Shown: positions 25,959-35,147 of the stretch, in pieces
Layout: each line of letters opens with the position of its first letter
Numbering within the stretch: the first letter of the stretch is position 1
Origin: Pseudomonas fildesensis
GTDB lineage: Bacteria; Pseudomonadota; Gammaproteobacteria; Pseudomonadales; Pseudomonadaceae
Assembly (NCBI RefSeq): GCF_001050345.1
Contig: NZ_LFMW01000012.1
Span: forward strand, 434,001-498,000
DNA length: 64,000 nucleotides
Direction: 5' to 3'
Translations under genes and position numbers: made by a program
The notes under the pieces: model-generated
Databases searched by the model: none
What the model was told of the DNA's origin: nothing
The model's input: only the letters and a program-made list of their open reading frames with translations

Positions 25959-26942
25959 ATGCAACTGGGGATTATTGGACTAGGCCGCATGGGCGGTAAT
26001 ATTGCGCGGCGCCTGATGCTCAATGGGCATACCACCGTTGTTTACGACCGTAACGAAGCATTCGTCAAAGGCTTGAGCGAAGAGGGCGCCACCGGCGTTG
26101 CCGATTTGAGAGCCTTGGTGGCCGGGCTGCAAAAGCCTCGCGCCGTGTGGGTGATGCTGCCGGCAGGCGACCCTACCGAGAACACCATCAATGAATTGAG
26201 TGAATTGTTGGAAGACGGCGATGTGATCATCGACGGCGGCAACACCAACTATAAAGACGACGTGCGTCGCGCCAAGGCGCTGTCGGAAAAAGGCCTGCAC
26301 TATGTCGACGTCGGCACCTCCGGCGGCGTCTGGGGCCTGGAACGCGGCTACTGCATGATGATCGGTGGCGACGCCGAGACGGTGCAACGCCTCGACCCGA
26401 TCTTCGCCAGCCTGGCACCGGGCATCGGCAACATCCCGCGCACCAAGGACCGTTCTGCCACCGCCGATACGCGTGCCGAGCATGGCTACATTCACGCCGG
26501 CCCTGCGGGCTCGGGGCATTTCGTCAAGATGATCCATAACGGCATCGAGTACGGGATGATGCAGGCGTTTGCCGAAGGTTTTGACATCCTCAAGACCAAG
26601 AACTCGGAGAACTTGCCGGAAGACCAGCGTTTCGACCTGAACGTTGCCGACATCGCCGAAGTCTGGCGCCGTGGCAGCGTGGTCTCGTCCTGGCTGCTGG
26701 ACCTGACCGCCGATGCGCTGGCCACCGACCCGAAACTCGACGGCTACTCCGGCTCCGTGGCCGACAGTGGTGAAGGCCGCTGGACCATCGAAGCCGCCAT
26801 GGAACAGGCCGTACCGGTGCCAGTGCTGTCCACCTCATTGTTTGCGCGTTTCCGCTCCCGTCAGCAGAGCACCTACGGTGACAAAATGCTGTCTGCCATG
26901 CGCTTCGGCTTTGGCGGCCACGTGGAGACTTCCAAAAAATGA
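25959..26942 (+). CDS. gnd: 6-phosphogluconate dehydrogenase, decarboxylating (GndA/GntZ type)
   Basis: A 327-residue short-form 6PGDH converting 6-phosphogluconate to ribulose 5-phosphate. The dinucleotide motif GLGRMGGNIARRL is followed by VVYDRN, whose acidic residue suggests NAD+ rather than NADP+ preference. DVGTSGGVWGLERGYCMMIGG and GPAGSGHFVKMIHNGIEYGMM are the substrate and catalytic (K, N) motifs. AGGAG precedes the ATG. Its stop overlaps the start of zwf, and a HAD phosphatase follows in the same operon. Confidence 0.95.
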   Translation: MQLGIIGLGRMGGNIARRLMLNGHTTVVYDRNEAFVKGLSEEGATGVADLRALVAGLQKPRAVWVMLPAGDPTENTINELSELLEDGDVIIDGGNTNYKDDVRRAKALSEKGLHYVDVGTSGGVWGLERGYCMMIGGDAETVQRLDPIFASLAPGIGNIPRTKDRSATADTRAEHGYIHAGPAGSGHFVKMIHNGIEYGMMQAFAEGFDILKTKNSENLPEDQRFDLNVADIAEVWRRGSVVSSWLLDLTADALATDPKLDGYSGSVADSGEGRWTIEAAMEQAVPVPVLSTSLFARFRSRQQSTYGDKMLSAMRFGFGGHVETSKK

Positions 26943-28462
26943 CTTCAAACGGCAAGAAATCCAAGGCCGAACCCGCTCCACCTACCACGCTGTTTCTGTT
27001 TGGCGCCCATGGCGACCTGGTCAAGCGCCTGCTCATGCCGGCGCTGTACAACCTGAGTCGGGACGGGCTGCTGGGCAATGGCTTGCGCATTGTCGGGGTT
27101 GATCACAACGCCATCAGCGATGCCGACTTCGCCAAGAAGCTCGAGGATTTCATCCGCACCGAGGCGGCGAGCAAGGTCAAGGGCAACGCTGAAAACGCCC
27201 TGGACCCAGAGTTGTGGGCGCAATTGGCCAAAGGCATCAGCTACGTCGAGGGCGACTTCCTCGATGACAGAACCTATGCCGACATCGGCAAAAAGATCGC
27301 CGACAGCGGCACCGGCAATGCGGTGTTCTACCTCGCCACCGCGCCGCGCTTCTTCAGTGAAGTCGTGCAGCGCCTGGGCAGCGCGGGGCTGTTGACGGAA
27401 ACCGACGACAGCTTCCGCCGCGTGGTGATCGAAAAGCCTTTCGGCTCTGACCTGGCCACCGCCGAAGCGTTGAACGCCAGCCTGCTCAAGGTGATGAGCG
27501 AGAAGCAGATCTATCGCATCGACCATTACCTGGGCAAGGAAACGGTGCAGAACATCCTGATCAGCCGTTTCTCCAACGTGCTGTTCGAGGCGTTCTGGAA
27601 CAACCATTACATCGACCACGTGCAAATCACGGCCGCGGAAACGGTGGGCGTGGAAACCCGGGGTAATTTCTTCGAAAAAACCGGCACCTTGCGTGACATG
27701 GTGCCCAATCACCTGTTCCAGTTGCTGGCGATGGTAGCCATGGAGCCGCCGGCCGCCTTCGGCGCCGATGCGGTACGCGGTGAAAAAGCCAAGGTGATTG
27801 GTGCGGTACGCCCGTGGTCCCTGGAGGACGCACGAGCCAACTCGGTACGTGGCCAATACACCGCTGGCGAAATTGGCGGCAAGCAGTTGCCTGGCTACCG
27901 CGAAGAAGCCAACGTCGCCCCCGACAGCAGCACCGAGACGTTTGTCGCCCTTAAAGTGATGATCGACAACTGGCGCTGGGTCGGCGTGCCGTTCTACCTG
28001 CGCACCGGCAAGCGTATGAGCGTTCGCGACACTGAGATCGTGATCTGCTTCAAGCCCGCGCCGTACGCGCAGTTCCGCGATACCGAAGTCGAAGAACTGA
28101 AGCCCACCTACCTGAAAATCCAGATCCAGCCCAACGAGGGCATGTGGTTCGACCTGCTGGCGAAAAAGCCCGGGCCGGCCCTGGACATGGCCAACATTCA
28201 GCTGGGGTTCGCCTATAAGGACTTCTTCGAGATGCAGCCGTCGACAGGCTACGAAACCCTGATCTACGACTGCATGACCGGCGACCAGACCTTGTTCCAG
28301 CGCGCCGACAACATCGAAAACGGCTGGCGTGCGGTGCAGCCCTTTCTCGATGCGTGGAAGGAAGACGACGGGATCCAGGCTTATAAGGCCGGTGAAGACG
28401 GGCCGGTGGCGGCCGATGCGTTGCTGGCCCGCGATGGCCGTGCCTGGCACTCGCTCGGATGA
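26939..28462 (+). CDS. zwf: Glucose-6-phosphate 1-dehydrogenase
   Basis: A 507-residue enzyme oxidising glucose 6-phosphate to 6-phosphogluconolactone. FGAHGDLVKRLLMPALYNL is the nucleotide-binding start, and RIDHYLGKETVQN is the active-site signature with catalytic histidine. EKPFGSDLATA and RTGKRM are also present. Pairing with gnd identifies it as the second Zwf isozyme of pseudomonads rather than the hexR-linked one. The ATG overlaps the gnd stop by four bases (ATGA). Confidence 0.96.
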   Translation: MTSNGKKSKAEPAPPTTLFLFGAHGDLVKRLLMPALYNLSRDGLLGNGLRIVGVDHNAISDADFAKKLEDFIRTEAASKVKGNAENALDPELWAQLAKGISYVEGDFLDDRTYADIGKKIADSGTGNAVFYLATAPRFFSEVVQRLGSAGLLTETDDSFRRVVIEKPFGSDLATAEALNASLLKVMSEKQIYRIDHYLGKETVQNILISRFSNVLFEAFWNNHYIDHVQITAAETVGVETRGNFFEKTGTLRDMVPNHLFQLLAMVAMEPPAAFGADAVRGEKAKVIGAVRPWSLEDARANSVRGQYTAGEIGGKQLPGYREEANVAPDSSTETFVALKVMIDNWRWVGVPFYLRTGKRMSVRDTEIVICFKPAPYAQFRDTEVEELKPTYLKIQIQPNEGMWFDLLAKKPGPALDMANIQLGFAYKDFFEMQPSTGYETLIYDCMTGDQTLFQRADNIENGWRAVQPFLDAWKEDDGIQAYKAGEDGPVAADALLARDGRAWHSLG

Positions 28463-29283
28463 GTGATGCAGCGATCCATCCCATCCGGTTTATCCTCAGC
28501 GACGTGGACGGCACGTTGCTCTATCCCGATCACCGCCTGAGCCAGCGCACGGCCGACGCCGTTCGTGCCTTGCGCGACGCCGGGGTGTTTTTCAGCCTGG
28601 CCAGCGGGCGACCGCCCAAGGCCATGCTGCATCTCATCGAGACCTTCGGCATCGATGTGCCGGTGGCAGGCTTTAATGGCGGTACGCTGATCAACCCGGA
28701 TGGCAGCATCCTGGTTGCCCACTATTTGCCGGCGGAGGCGGCGCTGGTGACCCTGGCACTGTTTTCGGCGGAGCCGGACGTGGAGGTATGGGTCTTTGCC
28801 GACGGCGACTGGCTGCGCCGTGACCCGCCTGGGCCGATGATGCAGCGCGAAGCCGATGGCTTGGGCTACGGGCCGGTTGTGGTGGAGAGTTTTGAGCCGT
28901 ACCTGGATCGGGTCGACAAGATCGTTGCTGCCAGTAACAACACGCAGTTGCTGGTGGAGTTGGAGGCGCAGTTACAGCCCAAGGTGCAAGGGTTGGCGCA
29001 GGTGTCGCGTTCGCAACCGGTCTATCTGGATGTGACGGCGATGCTGGCCAACAAGGGTGAGGCCTTGAAGACTTTAGCGGCGCACCTGGGAGTGCCCATT
29101 GAGCAAACGGCGGCCATCGGCGATGGCGGCAACGATCCGGCGATGTTTCACGTGGCCGGGTTATCGATTGCCATGGGGCAGGCTGAAGAAGCCGTCAAGC
29201 GCCAGGCCAGCGTTGTCACCGGCAGTAATGTCGACGATGGCGCTGCTGAAGCGATCGAGCGTTTTATACTTGCGGCGCAATAA
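28459..29283 (+). CDS. Cof-type HAD-IIB phosphatase
   Basis: A 274-residue haloacid-dehalogenase-superfamily hydrolase. Motif I is LSDVDGTLLYPD, motif II is FSLASGRPP, motif III is the lysine in MLANKGEALKTLA, and motif IV is AIGDGGNDPAMFHVAG. HAD-IIB enzymes dephosphorylate sugar phosphates or related metabolites. Its four-base overlap with zwf suggests a role near hexose phosphates or 6-phosphogluconate (inference). Confidence 0.9.
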   Translation: MSDAAIHPIRFILSDVDGTLLYPDHRLSQRTADAVRALRDAGVFFSLASGRPPKAMLHLIETFGIDVPVAGFNGGTLINPDGSILVAHYLPAEAALVTLALFSAEPDVEVWVFADGDWLRRDPPGPMMQREADGLGYGPVVVESFEPYLDRVDKIVAASNNTQLLVELEAQLQPKVQGLAQVSRSQPVYLDVTAMLANKGEALKTLAAHLGVPIEQTAAIGDGGNDPAMFHVAGLSIAMGQAEEAVKRQASVVTGSNVDDGAAEAIERFILAAQ

Positions 29284-29304
29284 GCACGCTACGTTCTAAC
29301 ACTG

Positions 29305-29347
29305 AACTTCCGCTCATTAGTTTGCCGTCAAGCCCTGAGCGGAAGTT
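29305..29347. terminator. Inverted repeat between convergent genes
   Basis: AACTTCCGCTCA at 29305-29316 pairs exactly with TGAGCGGAAGTT at 29336-29347. It lies between the convergent HAD and small-protein genes. There is no T-run, so it is only a probable transcript end. Confidence 0.5.
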
Positions 29348-29358
29348 ACAGCATCGAA

Positions 29359-29619
29359 TTACTTTGGCATGGCCCAGGACTGCAACTGATAGCCACTTTT
29401 GTCCAGTTCGGCACGGGCCTGCGACAGCAGGTTTTCCAACTGTGCCGCGTCGGTATAAGTGCTGGAGGACAGTTGTTTGCTACTGATACGAGTGTTGGTG
29501 CGGTCGATGACGCTCAGGCTGAGGGCGCCATTGCCATCGTGCCAGGCCACGCACTGAAAGGGTTGGAAAGCACGGTCTGCGATCAAAAGAGCTTCGTTGA
29601 TGCGGAGCGGGGCGTTCAT
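29359..29619 (-). CDS. Small conserved protein (possible DUF1652 relative)
   Basis: An 86-residue cytoplasmic protein beginning MNAPLRINEALLIADRAFQP. The pattern RAFQPFQCVAWHDGNGALSLSVIDR resembles the short Pseudomonas DUF1652 family, but the match is by eye. The ATG at 29619 is preferred to a longer frame to 29721 with no ribosome site. Function unknown. The roughly 360 bases upstream, to the sigma-54 regulator, contain no other gene I can support. Confidence 0.65.
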   Translation of the reverse strand: MNAPLRINEALLIADRAFQPFQCVAWHDGNGALSLSVIDRTNTRISSKQLSSSTYTDAAQLENLLSQARAELDKSGYQLQSWAMPK

Positions 29620-29977
29620 GTGGGTCGTCTCTCTAAATGCCCAATCAAGTGAGTGCCGTCGGCTGGGCGTACCGTGCGGCGAGTTACTTGTACTGATGCA
29701 CGATGGCAGGGTACGGGTCACATCTTAGAGCAAGATTTTTTAACTTTCCCTGACTGACATCATGTAAGCGGCTGTTTTGAAAGCTGAATGAAAGTCTCCT
29801 GGGATGGAAGTTTTTGTGTTCGTGCGCAGGCAGAAGTGGCTTTTTGCCCACACTTATAGCTAAACGGTACAAGGCCTGCGTCAAGACCTTGCTAATGTAA
29901 GCGCCAGGCGTTACAAACCTTTGTTTCTAAATAATTTTGTTCCTCAATGACAACAATTTTGACGCCAAGGAATAGTC

Positions 29978-31303
29978 ATGATTGGCACACCTATCCAGCG
30001 CCGCTTGCTCGTGGTCGACCCGTGTGACGACTGTCACGGGCTGCTGCCCGGCCTGCGCACCGTGGGGTGGGATGTGGACAGCTGTGCCCTGGAGGCAGTG
30101 GGCGATCGTTCCTGTGACGTCGGGCTGCTGCGTTTGCAACCCTATCATCTGGAGCGGCCCGAAGCCGTCAAGGAACTGATTGGTCGCAGCGGCACCGAGT
30201 GGATCGCGGTGCTCAGTCAGGACGTACTGCGGCTGCAGAACGTCGGTGATTTTGTCTGCGAATGGTTTTTCGACTTTCATACCTTGCCGTTCGATGTGTC
30301 GCGGGTGCAGGTCACCCTGGGCCGAGCCTTCGGCATGGCGCGCCTGCGGGGTAAAGGCAACACCCAGGTGGAAGAGCCCGAGCATGAACTGCTGGGCGAC
30401 AGCCGACCGATCCGCGAGCTGCGCAAATTGTTGTCCAAGCTGGCCCCCACTGAGTCGCCGGTGTTGATTCGCGGCGACAGCGGCACCGGTAAAGAGCTGG
30501 TCGCCAAAACCCTGCATCGCCAATCCCAGCGCCACGCCAAGCCGTTTGTTGCAATCAACTGCGGCGCAATCCCCGAGCACCTGATTCAGTCCGAGCTGTT
30601 CGGCCACGAAAAGGGCGCGTTTACCGGCGCGCACCAGCGCAAGGTCGGGCGGATCGAGGCGGCGAATGGCGGCACCCTGTTTCTCGATGAAATCGGCGAT
30701 TTGCCGATGGAGCTGCAAGCCAACCTGCTGCGTTTTCTCCAGGAAAAACAGATCGAGCGGGTCGGTGGCAGCCAACCCATTCCTGTGGATGTGCGGGTAC
30801 TGGCGGCAACCCACGTGGACCTGGAAGCGGCGGTGGCAAAGGGCTCGTTTCGCGAAGACCTGTATTACCGCTTGAATGTGTTGCAAGTGGTCACCGCACC
30901 GTTGCGCGAGCGCCATGGTGACGTCGCCATGCTGGCCAACCACTTTTCACGTTTCTACAGCCAGGAAACCGGCCGTCGCCCGCGCAGTTTCAGCGAGGAC
31001 GCACGGGTGGCCATGGGGCAGCACCCGTGGCCAGGCAATGTGCGTGAGCTGGCCAACCGCGTGCGGCGTGGCCTGGTACTGGCCGAAGGACGGCAGATCG
31101 AAGCCGCTGATCTTGGGTTGCAAGGCGAACAGGCAATTTCTCAGCCGATGGCTACACTGGAAGACTACAAGCACCGCGCCGAACGTCAGGCGCTGTGCGA
31201 TGTGCTCAACCGGCACAGCGACAACTTGAGTATCGCGGCCCGTGTGCTGGGGATTTCCCGGCCAACGTTCTACCGGTTGCTGCACAAACACCAGATCCGC
31301 TAG
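29978..31303 (+). CDS. Sigma-54-dependent transcriptional activator with VpsR-like N-terminus
   Basis: A 441-residue bacterial enhancer-binding protein. Residues 1-125 form a receiver-like domain without the phospho-acceptor pattern but with FFDFHTLP, as in VpsR-type regulators. The AAA+ domain has Walker A GDSGTGKE (166-173), an intact GAFTGA loop (213-218) that contacts sigma-54, and Walker B TLFLDEIGD. A Fis-type helix-turn-helix ends the protein (NLSIAARVLGISRPTFYRLL). It is convergent with the fap operon, whose first gene has a -24/-12 promoter, so it is the obvious candidate activator. A c-di-GMP input is possible by analogy with VpsR. Confidence 0.9.
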   Translation: MIGTPIQRRLLVVDPCDDCHGLLPGLRTVGWDVDSCALEAVGDRSCDVGLLRLQPYHLERPEAVKELIGRSGTEWIAVLSQDVLRLQNVGDFVCEWFFDFHTLPFDVSRVQVTLGRAFGMARLRGKGNTQVEEPEHELLGDSRPIRELRKLLSKLAPTESPVLIRGDSGTGKELVAKTLHRQSQRHAKPFVAINCGAIPEHLIQSELFGHEKGAFTGAHQRKVGRIEAANGGTLFLDEIGDLPMELQANLLRFLQEKQIERVGGSQPIPVDVRVLAATHVDLEAAVAKGSFREDLYYRLNVLQVVTAPLRERHGDVAMLANHFSRFYSQETGRRPRSFSEDARVAMGQHPWPGNVRELANRVRRGLVLAEGRQIEAADLGLQGEQAISQPMATLEDYKHRAERQALCDVLNRHSDNLSIAARVLGISRPTFYRLLHKHQIR

Positions 31304-31316
31304 GGCGGGTAAACCG

Positions 31317-31354
31317 AAAAGCCCCGCAACGACACTTATCGTTGCGGGGCTTTT
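31317..31354. terminator. Bidirectional terminator
   Basis: AAAAGCCCCGCAACGA and TCGTTGCGGGGCTTTT form a perfect stem flanked by A and T runs, 14 bases after the sigma-54 regulator stop. It can also end fap transcription from the opposite strand. Confidence 0.9.
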
Positions 31355-31357
31355 CCT

Positions 31358-31446
31358 CGTGGCGAGGGAGCTTGCTCCCGTTGGGCTGCGATTTGATCGT
31401 TCCCACGCTCCGCGTGGGAATGCCGCCTGGGACGCTCTGCGTCCCG
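31358..31446. repeat. REP-like palindromes downstream of fapF
   Basis: GTGGCGAGGGAGCTTGCTCCCGTTGGGCTGCGA is followed by GTTCCCACGCTCCGCGTGGGAA and GGGACGCTCTGCGTCCC, three adjacent palindromes of fluorescens REP type in the gap between convergent genes. Confidence 0.75.
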
Positions 31447-31452
31447 ATGTCG

Positions 31453-32754
31453 CTAGAAGTAATACGGGAATTTCAGGCTAAACGTAAAGTCCGGCGCATC
31501 ATCCGTCATCCCGATCGCCAGGTTCGGCACGATCGTCAGGTTCTCCGACGCGGCAATGGTCATCCCCACGTTGAAGTAGCCGGCGTTAGCATCGCTGGAC
31601 ACCACCGATTGCCAGTCGCCGCCATTGGGCTTGAGCTTGCTTTTGCGTTGCACCAGGTCCGACACCGAGAACGACATACTCATCTTCTCGTTGAGGGCAA
31701 AGGCTACGCCCACACCGAGCTGGAAGCTGTCGCCCAGCCGCACTTTGCCGCCGACCTTCTGGTTGACTTCACTGCTGATATCGTCAAACGACTCCTCGAA
31801 GTTGTGGGTATAGGAGAGTGATCCAAACAACACCGCCGGGTCGAACGTCTTGACCAGCGAGATGCCTGGCGTGACCGACCAGACACCGTTACCCGTAGGC
31901 AGGTTTTCCGGCACGTAGAGGTTGTCGTTGAGGGGTTGCTTGACCAGCTTGATGCCAAAGGGCTCTTTACCCGTAGGCGCCTTGACCCTTACAGACACGA
32001 CCGCATCCGGCAAGTTGGGGGTTTCGTCGAGGAACTTGTACGCCACGCCGAAATTGACATCGCCGATGGTCGGGTCGCGAGTCACTGAAGCTTCCGACGT
32101 GGCGGTGGCATCGTTGCCAGCGCCGCCCGACTGGTAGGTTGACTCGCGGTACACCACCGGTACGTTGACGTCGAACTGCCAGCGGTTATCAAAGTTGTAG
32201 CGTCCGGTCATGTCGACGGTCCAACTATCGGCCTTGATCCGGTCCAGGTTGATATTGCCGAGGAAAATTGAGTCCAGCGCCAGGAACCCGTTGAGGGTCA
32301 ATTGGCGGGCGTCGTAACGGGCATAGGTAACGCCGGTTTCAAAGCTGAACTTGCCATTGCCGAAAAAGCCGCTGGCTTCGTTATAGAGGTTGCTCACACT
32401 TTGCGCGGGGGCCGAGTCGTCCTTGAGGGCCTGCCCGTAGGAGCTGCCACCGCCACCTGCACCACCGGATGCCGCCGCAGCGCCCGTGCCCGCGACCGTG
32501 GCCCCGCCTTTTTTGAAGTCGGCAGGTGATTTGGCCAAGCGTTTAGGCGCGGGAGTCGCTGGTTGGTCCTCCACCTGACGCACACGCTGTTCCAGCACGG
32601 CCAGGGCTTTTTGCTGCACTTCGTACCGCTGTTTTAGTTGCAGAAGCTCCTGTTTGAGGGTTTCGATATCGGCGTCTGGCGCGGCATACAGAACGGATGC
32701 AGGCAAGAGCGTACTTAAACAGACCACCGCGCGTAGCGATAACGATCGATGCAT
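31453..32754 (-). CDS. fapF: FapF, outer-membrane amyloid exporter
   Basis: A 433-residue protein: signal peptide ending ASVLYAA, then a periplasmic coiled coil (DADIETLKQELLQLKQRY... to about residue 70), a glycine/serine-rich linker, and a beta barrel of about 12 strands ending PDFTFSLKFPYYF. This is the known plan of FapF, the trimeric channel that secretes FapC. It is the last gene of fapABCDEF, which reads on the minus strand. Confidence 0.93.
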   Translation of the reverse strand: MHRSLSLRAVVCLSTLLPASVLYAAPDADIETLKQELLQLKQRYEVQQKALAVLEQRVRQVEDQPATPAPKRLAKSPADFKKGGATVAGTGAAAASGGAGGGGSSYGQALKDDSAPAQSVSNLYNEASGFFGNGKFSFETGVTYARYDARQLTLNGFLALDSIFLGNINLDRIKADSWTVDMTGRYNFDNRWQFDVNVPVVYRESTYQSGGAGNDATATSEASVTRDPTIGDVNFGVAYKFLDETPNLPDAVVSVRVKAPTGKEPFGIKLVKQPLNDNLYVPENLPTGNGVWSVTPGISLVKTFDPAVLFGSLSYTHNFEESFDDISSEVNQKVGGKVRLGDSFQLGVGVAFALNEKMSMSFSVSDLVQRKSKLKPNGGDWQSVVSSDANAGYFNVGMTIAASENLTIVPNLAIGMTDDAPDFTFSLKFPYYF

Positions 32755-32803
32755 GAATTAAGCCGTCCTTTTCTAATGCGTAAGTGTCGAGGGTCAGCGT
32801 AGT

Positions 32804-33550
32804 TCAATAACCGAGTGTGCGTAGGCCTTTGAGTTGATCCAGGTTGCAATTCAATGCGCCGTTGTTTAGTCCGTTATTGTTCATCACGACGTTGAGCTGG
32901 GTCATGTTGTTGACGAAGTTGGTATTGCCGGTCAAAACCGTCCCTTGCAGTACATTGCCGCCACCAATCTGCTGCAGGCTGTTGCCTTGGTTGTGGTTGG
33001 CCTGGATAGCCATCTGCAAGCCGCCGTTGTTGGCTGACACACTTACCCGGCCTGCCGCGCTGTCACCGGTGACCGTACCGCCGGCCACCAGTACCTGCCC
33101 CGATTGCACGGCATTGCCGGGTGCAAAGCCGTTCTGGGAAACGTTGATGCCGACGTTGTTGTAGGCCGTGTTGTCATCACCCGCCGTGCGCACACTTTGG
33201 GTTACGCCCTGGCCGCTGCCGAGGCCGGCGCCGCCGACCACGTTACCCGTGCCGGTGTTCTGGTTGGTTCCGGTACCCGCCGAGCCGGTGGTCTGTACAT
33301 AGAACTGCGGGGTAATGGTGGTTTTGTCGATCTGCATGCTGGCCTTGCCGGTGATGGTGTCACCGATAGCGTTGGTCCAGGTGCTGCTCATGACAATGCC
33401 GAAGCTGATGATTCGCCCCGGCATCACATAACGGCCGCGCAGATCGGCCATTTCCGAATCCTTGAGTTCGATCGGGTTGAACCCCGATGAAGCATAAGCG
33501 GGCATTGAGGCTGCCAGACACATGACCGTCAGCCAACGGGAAGTGTTCAT
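32804..33550 (-). CDS. fapE: FapE, extracellular amyloid-associated protein
   Basis: A 248-residue secreted protein with signal peptide MNTSRWLTVMCLAASMPAYA. The mature part is asparagine-, glutamine- and glycine-rich (NAVQSGQVLVAGGTVTGDS, QANHNQGNSLQQIGGG) and ends CNLDQLKGLRTLGY, typical of FapE. FapE is a minor component of Fap fibrils. It sits between fapD and fapF with short gaps. Confidence 0.9.
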   Translation of the reverse strand: MNTSRWLTVMCLAASMPAYASSGFNPIELKDSEMADLRGRYVMPGRIISFGIVMSSTWTNAIGDTITGKASMQIDKTTITPQFYVQTTGSAGTGTNQNTGTGNVVGGAGLGSGQGVTQSVRTAGDDNTAYNNVGINVSQNGFAPGNAVQSGQVLVAGGTVTGDSAAGRVSVSANNGGLQMAIQANHNQGNSLQQIGGGNVLQGTVLTGNTNFVNNMTQLNVVMNNNGLNNGALNCNLDQLKGLRTLGY

Positions 33551-33588
33551 CTTTTGCTCCTAGAGCGTCCTGCCTTTTATTGCGCTTC

Positions 33589-34269
33589 TTAGAAGAAGTC
33601 GCTCTGGATAAAACCGAAGTCCATCAGCTCGGCGTCGCCCACGGGTCTGAATTCATTCAACTGGTTCTTCGCGGTGAGCGGGGTAGGCGGGTCAAGCAAG
33701 ACATTGGCCTTGTCGTAACCTTCGCCCAGCACGGCAAACACGATGCCATTCCAACCCTTGACGAAATCGTCGCGCGAGTAGCGCTTATGGCCCAGCACCG
33801 GGTCGCCTACATAGACCCAATCCTTGTCCGCGCGCTGCATCACCACGAAGTGCTTGTAGCCGCGAATTTCCAGCAATACCACCACAGGGATTTTCAAGGT
33901 CACCAGGGTGTCTGGCCCGATCTTGTAGCCCCGGGCACGCATGCCGATGCTTTCGAGGTAGCGCTTCATGTCCAGCATGGAGAAGCCCTGGGTGCGTACC
34001 AGGTCCTGGTCGGCGTTGACCAGCATGCCTTTGATGATGTGGTCTTCGTCGACGTCGAGCCAGTAGGCCTGGCGCAGGATGGTGGCAAGTGCCGCAGCAC
34101 CGCAGCTGAAATCGGTTTTCTGTTCCACCAGGTTGGCGAACCGGCGCTCACGAATACTCTCGACCTTCTTGAAAATCACCGCACCGCCAGGCATGGCGGA
34201 GATCGCCATGGTGCCTGCCCAGGTCGGGCCGGTGAGTAACATCAGGAGGGTGAGGGTCGCGAGGCGCAT
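33589..34269 (-). CDS. fapD: FapD, C39-like cysteine protease
   Basis: A 226-residue periplasmic protein with a signal peptide (to TWAG, about residue 19) and a C39-type peptidase fold. The catalytic cysteine is in QKTDFSCGAAALATI (C56), the histidine in GYKHFVVM (H140) and the aspartate in GDP (D156). FapD is needed for amyloid export, probably processing Fap components. It follows fapC across a terminator hairpin. Confidence 0.93.
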   Translation of the reverse strand: MRLATLTLLMLLTGPTWAGTMAISAMPGGAVIFKKVESIRERRFANLVEQKTDFSCGAAALATILRQAYWLDVDEDHIIKGMLVNADQDLVRTQGFSMLDMKRYLESIGMRARGYKIGPDTLVTLKIPVVVLLEIRGYKHFVVMQRADKDWVYVGDPVLGHKRYSRDDFVKGWNGIVFAVLGEGYDKANVLLDPPTPLTAKNQLNEFRPVGDAELMDFGFIQSDFF

Positions 34270-34295
34270 GATTGAATGACCTGTTGGACACTGGA

Positions 34296-34324
34296 ATAAA
34301 AAAGGGCCTTGTTGCCAAGGCCCC
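34296..34324 (-). terminator. Terminator hairpin between fapC and fapD
   Basis: On the minus strand GGGGCCTTGGCAACAAGGCCC is followed by TTTTTTATT, immediately after the fapC stop at 34331. It should end or attenuate most transcripts after fapC. Confidence 0.88.
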
Positions 34325-34330
34325 GTTGCA

Positions 34331-35080
34331 TCAGAAGCGCACGGCGCTGCTGCAGACGCTGCAACCCTGGCCGATCGACAGGCTGTTGCTGCCTTGGTTG
34401 CCCGAACCCGATTGCAGGTTTACGCCTACGTTGCCGGAGTTACGGTTAACCGAGTTGTCGAGGCTCGAGTTGTTGGACACAATTTGAGACTTGCCGCCAT
34501 AGCCATAGCCATACCCGTGGCTGGTAGCGGCAGCGTTCAGGTAGCTGTTGGCGAGCGAGTTTTGCTCGGTGTTGGCGGCTGCAGCGATGTTTTTGCCGTC
34601 AGCAGTCGTGATTGCCAGGTTGTTTTTACCCTGGTTGCCTTGACCGGCCTGGCCGTTGTAACCCAGGTTGCCGGAGTTACCGTTAAGCGAGTTGTCCAGG
34701 GAGGCATTGTTTTGCGTGCCTTTGTTGACGAAGTTGTTCAGCGCGCTGTTTTGATTCACATCGACCACGCCAAATACCGCTGCAAAGTCGCCTTTGGCGC
34801 TGGAGATGGCGGCAGAGTTGTCTGCTTGGTTGCCACTGCCCGCTTGAACGTTAACCCCGACGTTACCGCTGTTGCCGTTTACCGAGTTATCGGAGGAAGC
34901 GTTATTTTCGGTTTTGGTGTCGTCGAACTTGTTGCCTGCGCTATTTTGTACATCTGTAACGACAGCGGCAACAGTGCCGGTGGGTTGAGGCGCAGGGTGC
35001 CAGCCATTTGCCTGTGCAGCAGCAGCCATGAGCGCAGCCAGAGCGAAAACCATTGGTTTCAGAGCCATTTGAGGTTTCAT
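34331..35080 (-). CDS. fapC: FapC, major functional-amyloid subunit
   Basis: A 249-residue secreted fibre protein. After the signal peptide (to AAQA, about residue 24) there are three imperfect repeats near residues 58-93, 123-157 and 203-237, each following the pattern NNSLDNSVNGNSGNVGVN-QxGxGNQ-x-NS. Linkers between them differ. The C-terminal CSVC (240-243) is the conserved CxxC of FapC. The length equals that of the short fluorescens FapC. AAGGAG precedes the ATG. A terminator follows directly, consistent with high expression of this subunit. Confidence 0.95.
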   Translation of the reverse strand: MKPQMALKPMVFALAALMAAAAQANGWHPAPQPTGTVAAVVTDVQNSAGNKFDDTKTENNASSDNSVNGNSGNVGVNVQAGSGNQADNSAAISSAKGDFAAVFGVVDVNQNSALNNFVNKGTQNNASLDNSLNGNSGNLGYNGQAGQGNQGKNNLAITTADGKNIAAAANTEQNSLANSYLNAAATSHGYGYGYGGKSQIVSNNSSLDNSVNRNSGNVGVNLQSGSGNQGSNSLSIGQGCSVCSSAVRF

Positions 35081-35147
35081 GGTGTATCTCCTTGCTTCTA
35101 ATTAGTTGGTTAAGTGTTGGTACGGTCTAACTAGTGCTACCAAGCGT

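Noticed and set aside
26945..28450. 501-codon minus-strand frame opposite zwf
   Set aside because: Mirror frame of a highly conserved enzyme gene; no independent evidence.
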